The notes below the pieces were generated by a model. That model searched no databases. It was given only the letters and a program-made list of their open reading frames with translations, and had not been told where the DNA came from. Source: Streptomyces sp. TSRI0281 (GTDB taxonomy: Bacteria; Actinomycetota; Actinomycetes; Streptomycetales; Streptomycetaceae). Taken from it: DNA of 64,000 nt. Shown one piece after another: positions 43,000 through 51,428 of the stretch; position 1 is the first letter of the stretch, and the number at the start of each line of letters is the position of its first letter. The DNA lies in NCBI RefSeq assembly GCF_001905125.1, contig NZ_LWLE01000023.1, positions 465,398 through 529,397 on the forward strand. The letters run 5' to 3'. The position numbers and the translations under genes are program-made.

Positions 43000-43552
43000 C
43001 CAGATGCCACCGAAGCCTGCCGCTCCGCTACCAATGACACCCACGCTAGCGGCTCAGTTTCGGCCAAGTCACGTCGGGACGAGATCACTTTCCGCCCCCA
43101 AACGCATAAAGCCAGGCAGACGGTTCCATTTCCGATGGCCACTCCACGGCGCGCCGCCTTCCCCCGGAACGAACCGCTCCACCACCCCGCCCACCCCGCC
43201 CGGCCCACGACGGAGCACCACCCTGTCGGCCGCCACCCAGGGAGGCCCACCCTCGCGGACACCGGATCACCGGATCACCGACACAGAGTCCACCGAAGTC
43301 GCTCACGCGGGAGAGCGTCCGCTCAGAGATGACGACACCCACCACTCACCGGATGCCGATGCCCGTGCAGCCGGACCGACGTCCCGTCCCACCCGGCAGC
43401 CGCGACGGTGTCCGGTCAGACCACCTGTCGAATCCGATATCGGACAACGGTGCCGACGGCTCGCTGCCGGCGCTGTCATCCGCTCAACACAAACGGTCAG
43501 ACCGCTCGATCCGAGCGGCGTCCCTGCCATACGGACTCAGCCCCCACAAGCC
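43000..43552. promoter_or_regulatory. Region between modules 1 and 2
   Basis: This 550-bp stretch has no supported gene. The part next to module 1 (43081-43115) shares GAGA-C-ACTTTCC and an ATA-AGCCA patch with the region upstream of module 2 (47166-47196), likely the module promoter on the minus strand. A hairpin-like repeat CCGCTCG...CGAGCGG (43502-43518) lies 35 bases past the module 2 lipoprotein stop and may be its terminator. A 12-bp palindrome TCCGATATCGGA is at 43433-43444. Confidence 0.45.
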
Positions 43553-44212
43553 CTACGGCAGAGGCTGAAGGTCCGGATCCAGCTTCTCGGGCAGCCCGGC
43601 GTTGTTCTCGCATTCGAGCTCCTTGGCGACGGCGAGGGATGCGGCATGCAGAACGGTCAGATTGGCCGCCAGGTACTCCACCTCCGCCCCTCGATCCTTC
43701 CCGGCCCCGAGCGCTCCCGCGATGCGCGCCGGACGCTCCCGCGACCCCTTGAGCAGGGGACTTGAACACTCGAAATAGAGGGATGCAGAAGCACGCCCCG
43801 CCGTGGCCTCCTTGCCCACAGCAAACAGACGGCCCCCGCTATCGAGATTCGGATCCCCTACGTCCCGCGGCGCATAGTTCCAGAATGAGATCCTGGCAAC
43901 GTTGCGAGGATTTACGCCCTCAGGGCTCATTTCACATAGTTCTTTCCTGGACGACCAGCTGCGGCCCGACGCGTGACCATCCCTGAGCGCCTCGACCACC
44001 CGATCCATGCCCTTGGTGTCCGACCGGTCGAAGGATGCGGCACCCACGACGGATTCGACCGTCTCCTCCAACGGCCCGGCGAACACGCCCCCGCACACTT
44101 CACCCGCGCCGACATACGGCGGCTCCGGCCTCCCCTCGGCCCCGCAGGCAACTGCGCTGGCCCCAACGACCAGCAGCAGTGCCGTTACTGTTAGCGCATT
44201 TTTCGCCCGCAC
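43553..44212 (-). CDS. Module 2 lipoprotein
   Basis: The 219-residue lipoprotein has signal helix ALTVTALLLVVGASAVAC (lipid Cys about residue 23) and the same mature fold as module 1: YVGAGEVCGGVFAGPLEETVESVVGAASF and AANLTVLHAASLAVAKELECEN. Four or more cysteines are conserved between the copies. It follows the module 2 large gene with a 52-bp gap. Confidence 0.83.
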   Translation of the reverse strand: MRAKNALTVTALLLVVGASAVACGAEGRPEPPYVGAGEVCGGVFAGPLEETVESVVGAASFDRSDTKGMDRVVEALRDGHASGRSWSSRKELCEMSPEGVNPRNVARISFWNYAPRDVGDPNLDSGGRLFAVGKEATAGRASASLYFECSSPLLKGSRERPARIAGALGAGKDRGAEVEYLAANLTVLHAASLAVAKELECENNAGLPEKLDPDLQPLP

Positions 44213-44264
44213 CGCTCACGCTCCATTCGCCCTCGCACCCTTCACCACCCGGCGCGCCCTGCGG

Positions 44265-46610
44265 TCAGCCGGTCTCAGGGTCACTTCCCTGCTGATTCTC
44301 CCGATCGTTCCCAGCCGCGTATCCGATCCGCATCGATTCCTTCAGATCCTGCTTGAATTTACTGTCCACGTCTGCCGCGTGATAATTCAAAAACCTTTCC
44401 ATGGGTGCCTCTGCCATGTATTCACCGGCGAAGTAGATCCTCTTCCTCTGCTCCTCGTTAAGGTCTTCAATCTTCTCCTTGTTCTCATCAACCGAGTTGG
44501 CGGAGACATCACCAATGACCTGTCCGATGAGTTGCTCCATACCGGCGGCAGCGGTATCAGTAGCCAACGGGATAAGAACCGCAGCGGCACCCACAGCGGC
44601 AGTAACCGGGAGAAAGGCAACACCAGCAACAAGTGCCGTAGTGGCACCGAACTCAACCCATCCAGATCGGGCTGCTACAGCCTTCTCGTATTCCTCGTGC
44701 TTCTTCTGGTACTCCGCCCCGACCTGGTCCGCCCTCGACTGGTCGAGCATTCCCTGCACTTCGGCACCGGTGCCCACGGCCGCCCGTGCACCACCGATGT
44801 CAATCTTCCCGCTATCGCCGACCTGTGTTTCCAGCACGCTGGTTGTATAAATCTGCTCCGCTTTGGAGATCGTCGCATAAGCGTCAGGGTGCTGCCCAAG
44901 GACACTGAGAAAATCGCGTGCGATGGAGCGACTTTCCGTGCCGTTGAGATCGTCAAATTTCAGATGCCCGTCCAGGTTCCTACTGGGCGCGAAGACACTG
45001 TCATTCTCGTTCTTCTCCAGGGCCCAGTTGATGTCGTCGATGTACCCGGCGCCCATGACTCCCAGGCTGTCCGCCATCGCCTTCTGCTCATTGAGGAGCC
45101 CCGCGTCCGAACCGTACTTCTCCATGACCTGCTGCATGATCGCCGCATTGTCGGAGTCCCGCACCACCTTCGCATCCGGGCTGTCGTACGGATACCCGAG
45201 GGTCGCCGACTCCAGAGCATGCCCGAGCGCGTCCGGCATGTACTGGCGGGTCGCATCAGAAGCACCTGGGTTGTCAAGGCCGGTGTCCGGGAACGACTTC
45301 CATTTATCGTTACCGAAGAAGTCAAGATACTTCTCAATCGGCTCACCGCCCTCCCCTTTACCCAAGTCCGCCGTACCCTCTTTATTGACCGTGCCGTCAT
45401 CGTTGTACGCAGTCGGGTCATCGGTGAAGAACTTCTTTGCGGCATCCGGACTGTGACCCAACGCCTCCAGCATCGCTGTGGTCGGATCGAAACCGGATCC
45501 ATTCTGCGCCGAAGGGTTGAACGGGTTTCCCACGTAGGCAGTGGCCTGATTGGTATTCGCGAAAAAGTTTGGGTTCTTCTGGTGCAGCTGCATAACATGC
45601 TCGGCAATCGGGTTGAGGAACTTCGCATCATAGTTCCCGTACCGCATAATCCCACCCAGCAACTGATAACCATACGCACCACCGCGGTCATTCTTGGCCA
45701 GCGGAATCTGCTCCGTACCCAGCCTGCGCAGCTCCGGCCCCCATTCGACCGAAAATGCCTTGTCGTGCGATGCGGTAGCCAGGTTCAGGCCTAGGTTGCG
45801 CTGGAGTGCCTGGACATCTGCCAGCCGCTCCTTGTCCACCTTTCCGTACTCGTGCGCGCTCGTCGAGAGTTGACCGAAAAAGGTGAGCGATTCCTCGGGG
45901 CCGAGTTTTTCATAGAACGCCTTAGCGAACTCAGGGGACTTCCCTCGTTCGCGCAGCACTTCATTCAGCGATTGCAGTTCCGTATGTGTGATGCCTGGAC
46001 CCTTGGATGCCAAATTGGCAGCATAGGCCGCCTCCTCCTGGTCCAGGTTCTTGTACTTGGGTGCACTGAAGTCACGCCCCTCGGAGACGTTGGCCTCAAG
46101 TGCCCGCTTGACCGCCGCATCCACGTCATTGCAGTTGTCCACGATGACATCGACCTTCTTCTGCCACATCTCGACGGCTTCCCGCTGATTGCGCAGGAGT
46201 TCGGCGTAGTCGGGCTCGCGCCGTGCAGCATCGTCCTTACCCAGCGGGTGGCGTGCCGTCACCTTTCCTTTAGCATCGACATGAATGCCCGCCGCGCGCC
46301 CTTCGTCATCTCGGATGTTCACCAGGTCATCCCTGGCCTTCTTGATCGCCGTATGGGCCTCGTTCAGGATCTTCTTGACACCCTTGGCCTCAGCAGCGGC
46401 ATCCTTGAACTCCTGGGCGGTCTTCCCGATGAACTTCTTGGTGATACCCGCATTGACGCCTTCCCACTCTGCCTTGTCCGCCTTGGCCTTCATTCCCTCT
46501 TCGGCAGCGGTGGCCAGCTTGGTCAGCTTGGCGAACATTTCGTCCCAGTCGTCCGCGGCGGCCTTCAGCTGACTGACAGGCGCATCGACGATGTCCTCGT
46601 ACTTCAACAT
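44265..46610 (-). CDS. Module 2 large WXG-headed secreted-type protein, 781 aa
   Basis: A paralogue of the module 1 protein along its whole length: WXG-type turn KAEWEGVNAG (about residue 49), IVDNCNDVDAAVKRALEANVSEG, LPxxxP repeats, hydrophobic segment GWVEFGATTALVAGVAFLPVTAAVGAAAVLIPLATDTAAAG, and the tail ending RENQQGSDPETG. Codons are markedly less GC-rich than in most of the window (for example TTTTTGAATTATCACGC near 44380), unlike module 1, which suggests different origin or less amelioration. Function is not recognisable beyond probable type-VII export. Confidence 0.85.
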   Translation of the reverse strand: MLKYEDIVDAPVSQLKAAADDWDEMFAKLTKLATAAEEGMKAKADKAEWEGVNAGITKKFIGKTAQEFKDAAAEAKGVKKILNEAHTAIKKARDDLVNIRDDEGRAAGIHVDAKGKVTARHPLGKDDAARREPDYAELLRNQREAVEMWQKKVDVIVDNCNDVDAAVKRALEANVSEGRDFSAPKYKNLDQEEAAYAANLASKGPGITHTELQSLNEVLRERGKSPEFAKAFYEKLGPEESLTFFGQLSTSAHEYGKVDKERLADVQALQRNLGLNLATASHDKAFSVEWGPELRRLGTEQIPLAKNDRGGAYGYQLLGGIMRYGNYDAKFLNPIAEHVMQLHQKNPNFFANTNQATAYVGNPFNPSAQNGSGFDPTTAMLEALGHSPDAAKKFFTDDPTAYNDDGTVNKEGTADLGKGEGGEPIEKYLDFFGNDKWKSFPDTGLDNPGASDATRQYMPDALGHALESATLGYPYDSPDAKVVRDSDNAAIMQQVMEKYGSDAGLLNEQKAMADSLGVMGAGYIDDINWALEKNENDSVFAPSRNLDGHLKFDDLNGTESRSIARDFLSVLGQHPDAYATISKAEQIYTTSVLETQVGDSGKIDIGGARAAVGTGAEVQGMLDQSRADQVGAEYQKKHEEYEKAVAARSGWVEFGATTALVAGVAFLPVTAAVGAAAVLIPLATDTAAAGMEQLIGQVIGDVSANSVDENKEKIEDLNEEQRKRIYFAGEYMAEAPMERFLNYHAADVDSKFKQDLKESMRIGYAAGNDRENQQGSDPETG

Positions 46611-46628
46611 GATCTATTCCCCTGCGGA

Positions 46629-47081
46629 TTACTTCATGTACTCGTTGAGCTTGGACACCGAAATCAGATCGGCGCCGATCTGGACGTCATCCTTCTGGTG
46701 GGCCGACTTCGTGTAATTGAGATGATTCGAAATCTGAGCACACGCGTCGAGCAGCGTGTGGCGGTGCGTGTTCCACTGGTCGTGGACCTTCAGAAGCCCC
46801 GATCCGCAATCGAAGTTCCCGTTGGTGAGCTTGGTGGACGCGTCGAAGGTGGAGACGCGGGCACAATCACTGTCCGCCGTCAGTCGCGTCCGCAGAGCGT
46901 ATGCCTCATGTCCTATGGTGGCCAAGCTGTCCTGGTTGACAGCGAGATCGGCGGATGATGGCTCGTCTGGACTACCCGGCCCCGACAGCACACCGTTCAA
47001 TCTCATATCGACCCGCTGCGTCGATTCGGCACGAAGCGTCGCCCATTCTGAGTCGAACGTCACGTAATCCCCCGTACTCAA
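46629..47081 (-). CDS. Module 2 helical partner, 150 aa
   Basis: Very close paralogue of the module 1 partner, with SEWATLRAESTQRVDMRLNG at the start and DDVQIGADLISVSKLNEYMK at the end. It sits 18 bp upstream of the large gene. The start has the same TTG/GTG ambiguity. The leader and first codons share 71 identical bases with module 1. Confidence 0.75.
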   Translation of the reverse strand: MSTGDYVTFDSEWATLRAESTQRVDMRLNGVLSGPGSPDEPSSADLAVNQDSLATIGHEAYALRTRLTADSDCARVSTFDASTKLTNGNFDCGSGLLKVHDQWNTHRHTLLDACAQISNHLNYTKSAHQKDDVQIGADLISVSKLNEYMK

Positions 47082-47101
47082 TCCCAGATGCCACCGAAGC
47101 C

Positions 47102-47246
47102 GATCGCTTCTTCCCTAAGCGCAACCACGTTAGTCGCTCGGCATCGGCTCCCACAGCCCAGAATGAGACCACTTTCCCGCGCCAACTACATATAGCCATC
47201 CGCAGGGTTACGTTCCGGCCGCTCCGCCTCTACCCGAAACAGCACC
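47102..47246 (-). promoter_or_regulatory. Putative promoter region of module 2
   Basis: The stretch contains GAGACCACTTTCC (47166-47178) and ACATATAGCCA (47186-47196), matching the corresponding sequence upstream of module 1. It is AT-richer than its surroundings. No gene is seen between here and the hairpin at 47247. Confidence 0.4.
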
Positions 47247-47289
47247 GAGGGTGGTGGGACGTCGCATCACGCGACGTCCCACCACCCTC
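47247..47289 (-). terminator. Perfect 19-bp hairpin
   Basis: Arms 47247-47265 and 47271-47289 are exact complements around ATCAC. It lies downstream of the mycosin-tail remnant and upstream of module 2, probably a terminator left from the former gene. Confidence 0.88.
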
Positions 47290-47523
47290 GTCTGGCTCGC
47301 CCCGCCCCGCCCGGCACCTGTACGCGTCAGGAAGTACGGGGAGACCCGTTCACACTGACCCGTTCCTTGAGGTTTCCTCGGGAGAACGGAGTGGCCGCCA
47401 GCCGCCTAAGGCTTCCGCCACTCCGCCAACCTCTCAGTTACCTGCTCCCGACTCACAGAGATTCCGACGCGCAGACGGCTCAGTAGACCGTCCGATATCG
47501 GCACCGCGCCGCTTCGGTACAAG

Positions 47524-47790
47524 TCAGCCCCGGGGATCCTGCCCGGGAGTGCCGCCGTATGGCGGGTTGGGCGGAGGAGGACTCGGCAGCGGCCCGTAGC
47601 CCAGGTGCGGAAGTTGAGCCTGCGGCTGTTGCTGGTACGCGGGCGGCGCCTGCCCTGGGTACTGCGGCGGATACGGAGCAGCCGGCGGTGCTGCGGCTGC
47701 GTTTCGGCGACGCGACCGGACGGCCACGACCGCCACACCGGCACCAACAAGAACGGCCGCAGCGCAGCAACCTCCCCGTCGAAGCTCGGA
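47524..47790 (-). pseudogene. C-terminal remnant of a second mycosin protease
   Basis: The frame ends with VLVGAGVAVVAVRSRRRNAA, then a Pro/Gln/Tyr tail (APYPPQYPGQAPPAYQ) and NPPYGGTPGQDPRG. This mirrors the tail of the intact mycosin at 51429-52787: VVAVTVVRSRRRSAA, then a Pro/Gln tail and PPYGGPPAQGPRT. Only the transmembrane helix and tail remain; the catalytic domain is missing upstream, where the sequence changes to a transposase remnant. Confidence 0.75.
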
Positions 47791-47859
47791 GATCACTTTG
47801 GTCAGCGGCGGAGGCCGGGGGTGCTCGGGGTCGCCGCTGATAACCGTTCTGTTCCATGA

Positions 47860-48290
47860 GCGGGAGTGGGTCGCTCGTCCACTCCCGCTCGCTGCGCTCG
47901 TCCCGAAGCGTGTTGGGCGAGGTGGGTTGCCGCTTTCGCGTCCCGCCGACGGCACCACTCGTGGTGGTGGGCCGGTCCGGGGTGGTCGGATTCCCTCATG
48001 CCCAAGGGGACGGGGTGTGCGGCCGAGGCCGTCCGATGCCCCATGCGATCGCTCAGGTCACATGGGGCGGTGCCGCCCGTCGCCGCGCCCCATAATCCTG
48101 GGCGCGCCTTCCGATCACCATGCCTGCGGCATCATCCCAGGCGGTCTGTTGCGTGGGGGTGGTCAGGGGGTCTTGCCAGTGCTGAGTGCCCCACCTGCTG
48201 GTGCAGGCCGGATCGACCGCGATCACCGTGATGTCCTGTGCGGCGGCCATTGAAGTCAGCCGAGACGCGAGGTACGCCGCGGGGGAGCGG
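47860..48290 (-). pseudogene. Decayed TnpB-like (IS605/IS1341-type) transposase fragment
   Basis: A minus-strand frame from about 48290 reads RLTSMAAAQDITVIAVDPAC and then TSRWGTQHWQDPLTTPTQQ, AWDDAAGMVIGRRAQDYGARRRAAPPHV, the conserved C-terminal part (including the DPAxTS block) of a streptomycete TnpB-like family as I remember it. A stop follows at about 48053, and the tail continues in another frame (MGHRTASAAHPVPLGMRESD). The N-terminal part is missing. This is a non-functional remnant. Confidence 0.65.
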
Positions 48291-48377
48291 GGGGATCAGG
48301 GCGCGGAAGCGTTTCCTGCGGCCATGCTTCTCACGGGACGGCGTACCGGTGACCGAGTCACAGGGACGCTGCCCGAC

Positions 48378-48950
48378 TCAGGCGCAGCCCTGGGCCTGGA
48401 CCGCGGCCGGAACGAAATCATCGGCGAATTTCGACAGAGCCAGACCACGTTCCGCGGAGTCCTCCGGCGATTGATTGCTGCCTACCAATTCCACCAGAAC
48501 GGCATACCTCCTGGCGGAGTCCTCATAACGGCACGGTTTCACGGCAACCGCCAAGCTGTCCCTGATCAACGCGCCGCTTTCCAGTGCGCTGGGCGAGGGC
48601 CTGGAGTCGCCTCCCAGGCGCATGCTCCAGTCGGCCGACTTGAAGGGATCTGCGTCGGCCGCCAGAAGGTCTCCCTTCACACTCAGCGAGAAGTCCGAGT
48701 CGACCGAAAGCGTGCAGGAGAGCCGTTCGGACCCGACATCAAACTTTCGCTCCGTGATCTCCTTGCCATCCGGCAGCAATGGGGCCAGGGCATCCGCGTC
48801 GATTTCGATCCCGCAGAGACGATCGGGTACGGCGTACCCACGGCCACCGTCGTCGCCGCACGATGTCAGGGCCAGAATGGCCATGCCCAGACCGACGGCC
48901 ACCGTGTACCGGGTGGAGCGTCGTACGCTCCGGTGCGTTCGAGTGTTCAC
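48378..48950 (-). CDS. Module 3 lipoprotein
   Basis: The 190-residue lipoprotein has signal helix VAVGLGMAILALTSC (lipid Cys about residue 31) and a mature domain starting YAVPDRLCGIEIDADALAPLLP, a distant echo of the CGG...PL pattern of the other two. It starts at a GTG that overlaps the stop of the large gene (GTGA), so in module 3 the two are translationally coupled. Function is inferred only from position. Confidence 0.8.
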   Translation of the reverse strand: MNTRTHRSVRRSTRYTVAVGLGMAILALTSCGDDGGRGYAVPDRLCGIEIDADALAPLLPDGKEITERKFDVGSERLSCTLSVDSDFSLSVKGDLLAADADPFKSADWSMRLGGDSRPSPSALESGALIRDSLAVAVKPCRYEDSARRYAVLVELVGSNQSPEDSAERGLALSKFADDFVPAAVQAQGCA

Positions 48951-51028
48951 TGATCCCCCGAGAGTCCACGGGCCCTGGCGTTTCCGTCGAACGCCGCCGC
49001 ATTGATGTCAGTTGTCAGGGTGTAGGCATTCTGCCCGTGGGCCGGGTTGACCGCCGACCACTGACGGGCCAGCTCCGAGAGCTGCTGCTCCCGCTGGGTG
49101 AAGACCTTGCCGTTCTGCTGCTGATTCTCGTCGTCGATACGCCCCTGCTCCTCCAGCTGCCACCGATAGGCGAGGGCATCCACTCCGCGCTGGGTGGCAT
49201 CGCCGACCACCGGGATGAAGTTTGCGGCGCCTCCGAAGCCGTGGTAGAGCCACTTGGCGTCCCAGGAAGGATCCCTCTTGTCGGTTTCCAGTGCCTGGTA
49301 GCGGGCTTCCTCAAGGAATCCCGTAGTCTGCCCGGCCCTCACCAGGGTCTCCTTGGGGTCCGTGGGACGGTCTTGGTGGATGTCCCGAACCATCTCCTGG
49401 TTGAGGGCCTCATTGAGGACGCCGTACGCCTGCTGATCACGTGAGACCTGCTTTGTCACCTCGATCAGATCATTGCGGTCAAGGAGCTTCGGGTCGTTCG
49501 GATCATCGGCCTGGGCGCTTGCGGAGTAGTGCACTTCATCGGAGTGATTTCCCAGAACCGTGGCCATGTCCTGCCGCATTTCCGACGGAAAGTCATCGCC
49601 TGCTTCGGCTATGTACTTCATCGAGCGCTCCAACACCTCCCGGTGCTCGGGAGTGTGCGGCACGACCTCGCTGCCCGGGTCGTGGGGGTTCATACCTGTG
49701 GCGGCCGCGAGCAGCGCCTTACCCGTTGCCGCATTGGCGTGATTCGAATCGCCGCTGTTCAGCGGGGTGTCGTCGAACGTGTCCCGCTTCCCCGAGAGGA
49801 GGTACTGCGCGTTGTCGTTCGGTTCCTTCGCATTGAAGAAATCGGTCGCTGCATCGGGGCTGTTGGACAGTGCGGTCATGAACCCGGTCATCGGGTCGCG
49901 GCCGAATTCCTCACCCATGAAGTTGAGCTTGGGAACAGCAGGTCCGCCCAGCGAGTTCTCCCAGTAGTGGGAGGGCAGCTTCATCTTCTGTTCCGTGGAG
50001 ACCAGCGCGTTACCGTATTCCTTGAGGAACTTGTCGTCGTAGTCACCGACCCTCATGAAATTGCTCATGATCTGGAAGCCGTAGGCCTGAGAACCCTTGG
50101 TCTGGATCCGCTCGTCGCCGAGCTTCACCATGTCGCGCTCCCAGCTCTGCATCGCCGGGCTGTCCGACTGTGTGGCGCCCGCCAGCACCAGGCTGAAGTT
50201 CTTCTGCAACTCGGCCATGTCTCCCCGGTGGTTACGCACCAGATCACCGCCGTCGTTCGGATCGGCGAGGTCCGCCCAGAAGTCGAGTGTTCCGCGCGGC
50301 CCGAGCGTGGTGGCGAACGTCTCCTGGAAGAGCGGATCATCCTTGTACTTCGCCAACTGCTGACTGAACCGGTTGAACTCCTCGGGCGACATATCGTCGC
50401 CCTTGGTCTTCGCCAGCAGCGCCATGTCCTCTGCCGCCTTGGTGGCCGCGCGCTCCTCACCGAGACTGTCGTACGCGGGAGCGTCGAAGTCCTTACCCTC
50501 GTTGACGTTGGCCTCCAGGGCCCGCTTGAGCGATACGTCGGTCTCGTTGCAATTGTCGACGATCAGGTCGATCTTCTTCTGCCACGCCTCAAGCGAATCC
50601 CGCTGCTTGCGCAGGAGTTCGCTGTAGTCCGGGTCGTGCCGCGCCGTGTTGTCGTTCTCCAGCGGATGCCGGGCCGTGACCTTGCCCTTGGCGTCGACAT
50701 GGATGCCCGCCGCCGGGCCGTCGACGTCCCGGACAACCACCAGGTCGTCCTTGGCCTTCTTGATGGCGGTGTGGGCGTCCTCAAGGATGAGCTTGACACC
50801 CTTGGCCTCGGCCGCCGCGTCCTTGAATTCCTTCGCGGTCTTGCCGATGAACGCCTTGGTGATACCGGCGTTCTCGCCCTCCCACTCGGCCTTGTCCGCC
50901 TTGGCCTTCATTCCGTTGGTGGCATCCTCGGCCAGCCGGTCCAGTTTGGTGACCATCTCCGACCAGTCGTCCGCGGCCGCCTTCAGCTTGTCGACCGGTG
51001 CGTCGACGATGTCCTCGTACTTCAGCAT
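48947..51028 (-). CDS. Module 3 large WXG-headed secreted-type protein, 693 aa
   Basis: Residues 1-180 closely match the other two large proteins, including KAEWEGENAG and IVDNCNETDVSLKRALEANVNEG. After about residue 190 it diverges: EERAATKAAEDMALLAKTKGDDMSPEEFNRF, MQSWERDMVKLGDERIQTKGSQAYGFQIMSNFMRVGDYD, and a shorter C-terminus without the long hydrophobic segment (VDALAYRWQLEEQGRIDDENQQQNGKVFTQREQQLSELARQW). It keeps the N-terminal export-type domain with a different body, as in polymorphic secreted proteins. Its partner gene upstream is truncated. Confidence 0.83.
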   Translation of the reverse strand: MLKYEDIVDAPVDKLKAAADDWSEMVTKLDRLAEDATNGMKAKADKAEWEGENAGITKAFIGKTAKEFKDAAAEAKGVKLILEDAHTAIKKAKDDLVVVRDVDGPAAGIHVDAKGKVTARHPLENDNTARHDPDYSELLRKQRDSLEAWQKKIDLIVDNCNETDVSLKRALEANVNEGKDFDAPAYDSLGEERAATKAAEDMALLAKTKGDDMSPEEFNRFSQQLAKYKDDPLFQETFATTLGPRGTLDFWADLADPNDGGDLVRNHRGDMAELQKNFSLVLAGATQSDSPAMQSWERDMVKLGDERIQTKGSQAYGFQIMSNFMRVGDYDDKFLKEYGNALVSTEQKMKLPSHYWENSLGGPAVPKLNFMGEEFGRDPMTGFMTALSNSPDAATDFFNAKEPNDNAQYLLSGKRDTFDDTPLNSGDSNHANAATGKALLAAATGMNPHDPGSEVVPHTPEHREVLERSMKYIAEAGDDFPSEMRQDMATVLGNHSDEVHYSASAQADDPNDPKLLDRNDLIEVTKQVSRDQQAYGVLNEALNQEMVRDIHQDRPTDPKETLVRAGQTTGFLEEARYQALETDKRDPSWDAKWLYHGFGGAANFIPVVGDATQRGVDALAYRWQLEEQGRIDDENQQQNGKVFTQREQQLSELARQWSAVNPAHGQNAYTLTTDINAAAFDGNARARGLSGDQ

Positions 51029-51043
51029 GATCTTTTCCCCGTG

Positions 51044-51105
51044 GTTACTTCAGATACTCGTTGAGCTTGGACACCGAGATCAGGCCGCCGATCTGGACGT
51101 CGACC
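51044..51105 (-). pseudogene. Truncated partner gene of module 3
   Basis: Downstream-most codons read DVQIGGLISVSKLNEYLK then stop, matching the last 18-20 residues of the 150-aa partners (DVQIAGDLISVSKLSEYLK). The rest of the gene is gone: sequence upstream of about 51105 has no similarity. Confidence 0.8.
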
Positions 51106-51428
51106 TGAAGTGGTCGGCGGCGCTGTGCCACTACGGTTTCATCGTGCGCGGCCTGCAGAGGCTGCAGATCGAGACGCCGCTCGGGCTCCTCGTCCAGGAC
51201 TGAAAGCCGGGCTCGCAGGGCTAGGGCTGCCGGACCCGGCTATCCACAGGGGCCGACCACCTTCACCGCAAGGTCTGGCTCAGCTCACCACCGAACTCGG
51301 CGAGCTCAGGCACGACCTTGTGGCGGGCCGCCCGACCGGACGAGCACGAAGACAGCCGTCGCTCCGGCCAGGAGCCCGACTCCCGCATGAAGTCGTCGTG
51401 GACACCGGTGCCCGTGACGGCGACGGAC
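51106..51428. other. Unassigned junction sequence
   Basis: This 323-bp stretch lies between the truncated partner and the mycosin stop. A short plus-strand frame ends WSAALCHYGFIVRGLQRLQI-ETPLGLLVQD, stop near 51201, which has protein-like character but no recognised family. Nothing else is clear. It probably came in at the break that removed the partner gene. Confidence 0.4.
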
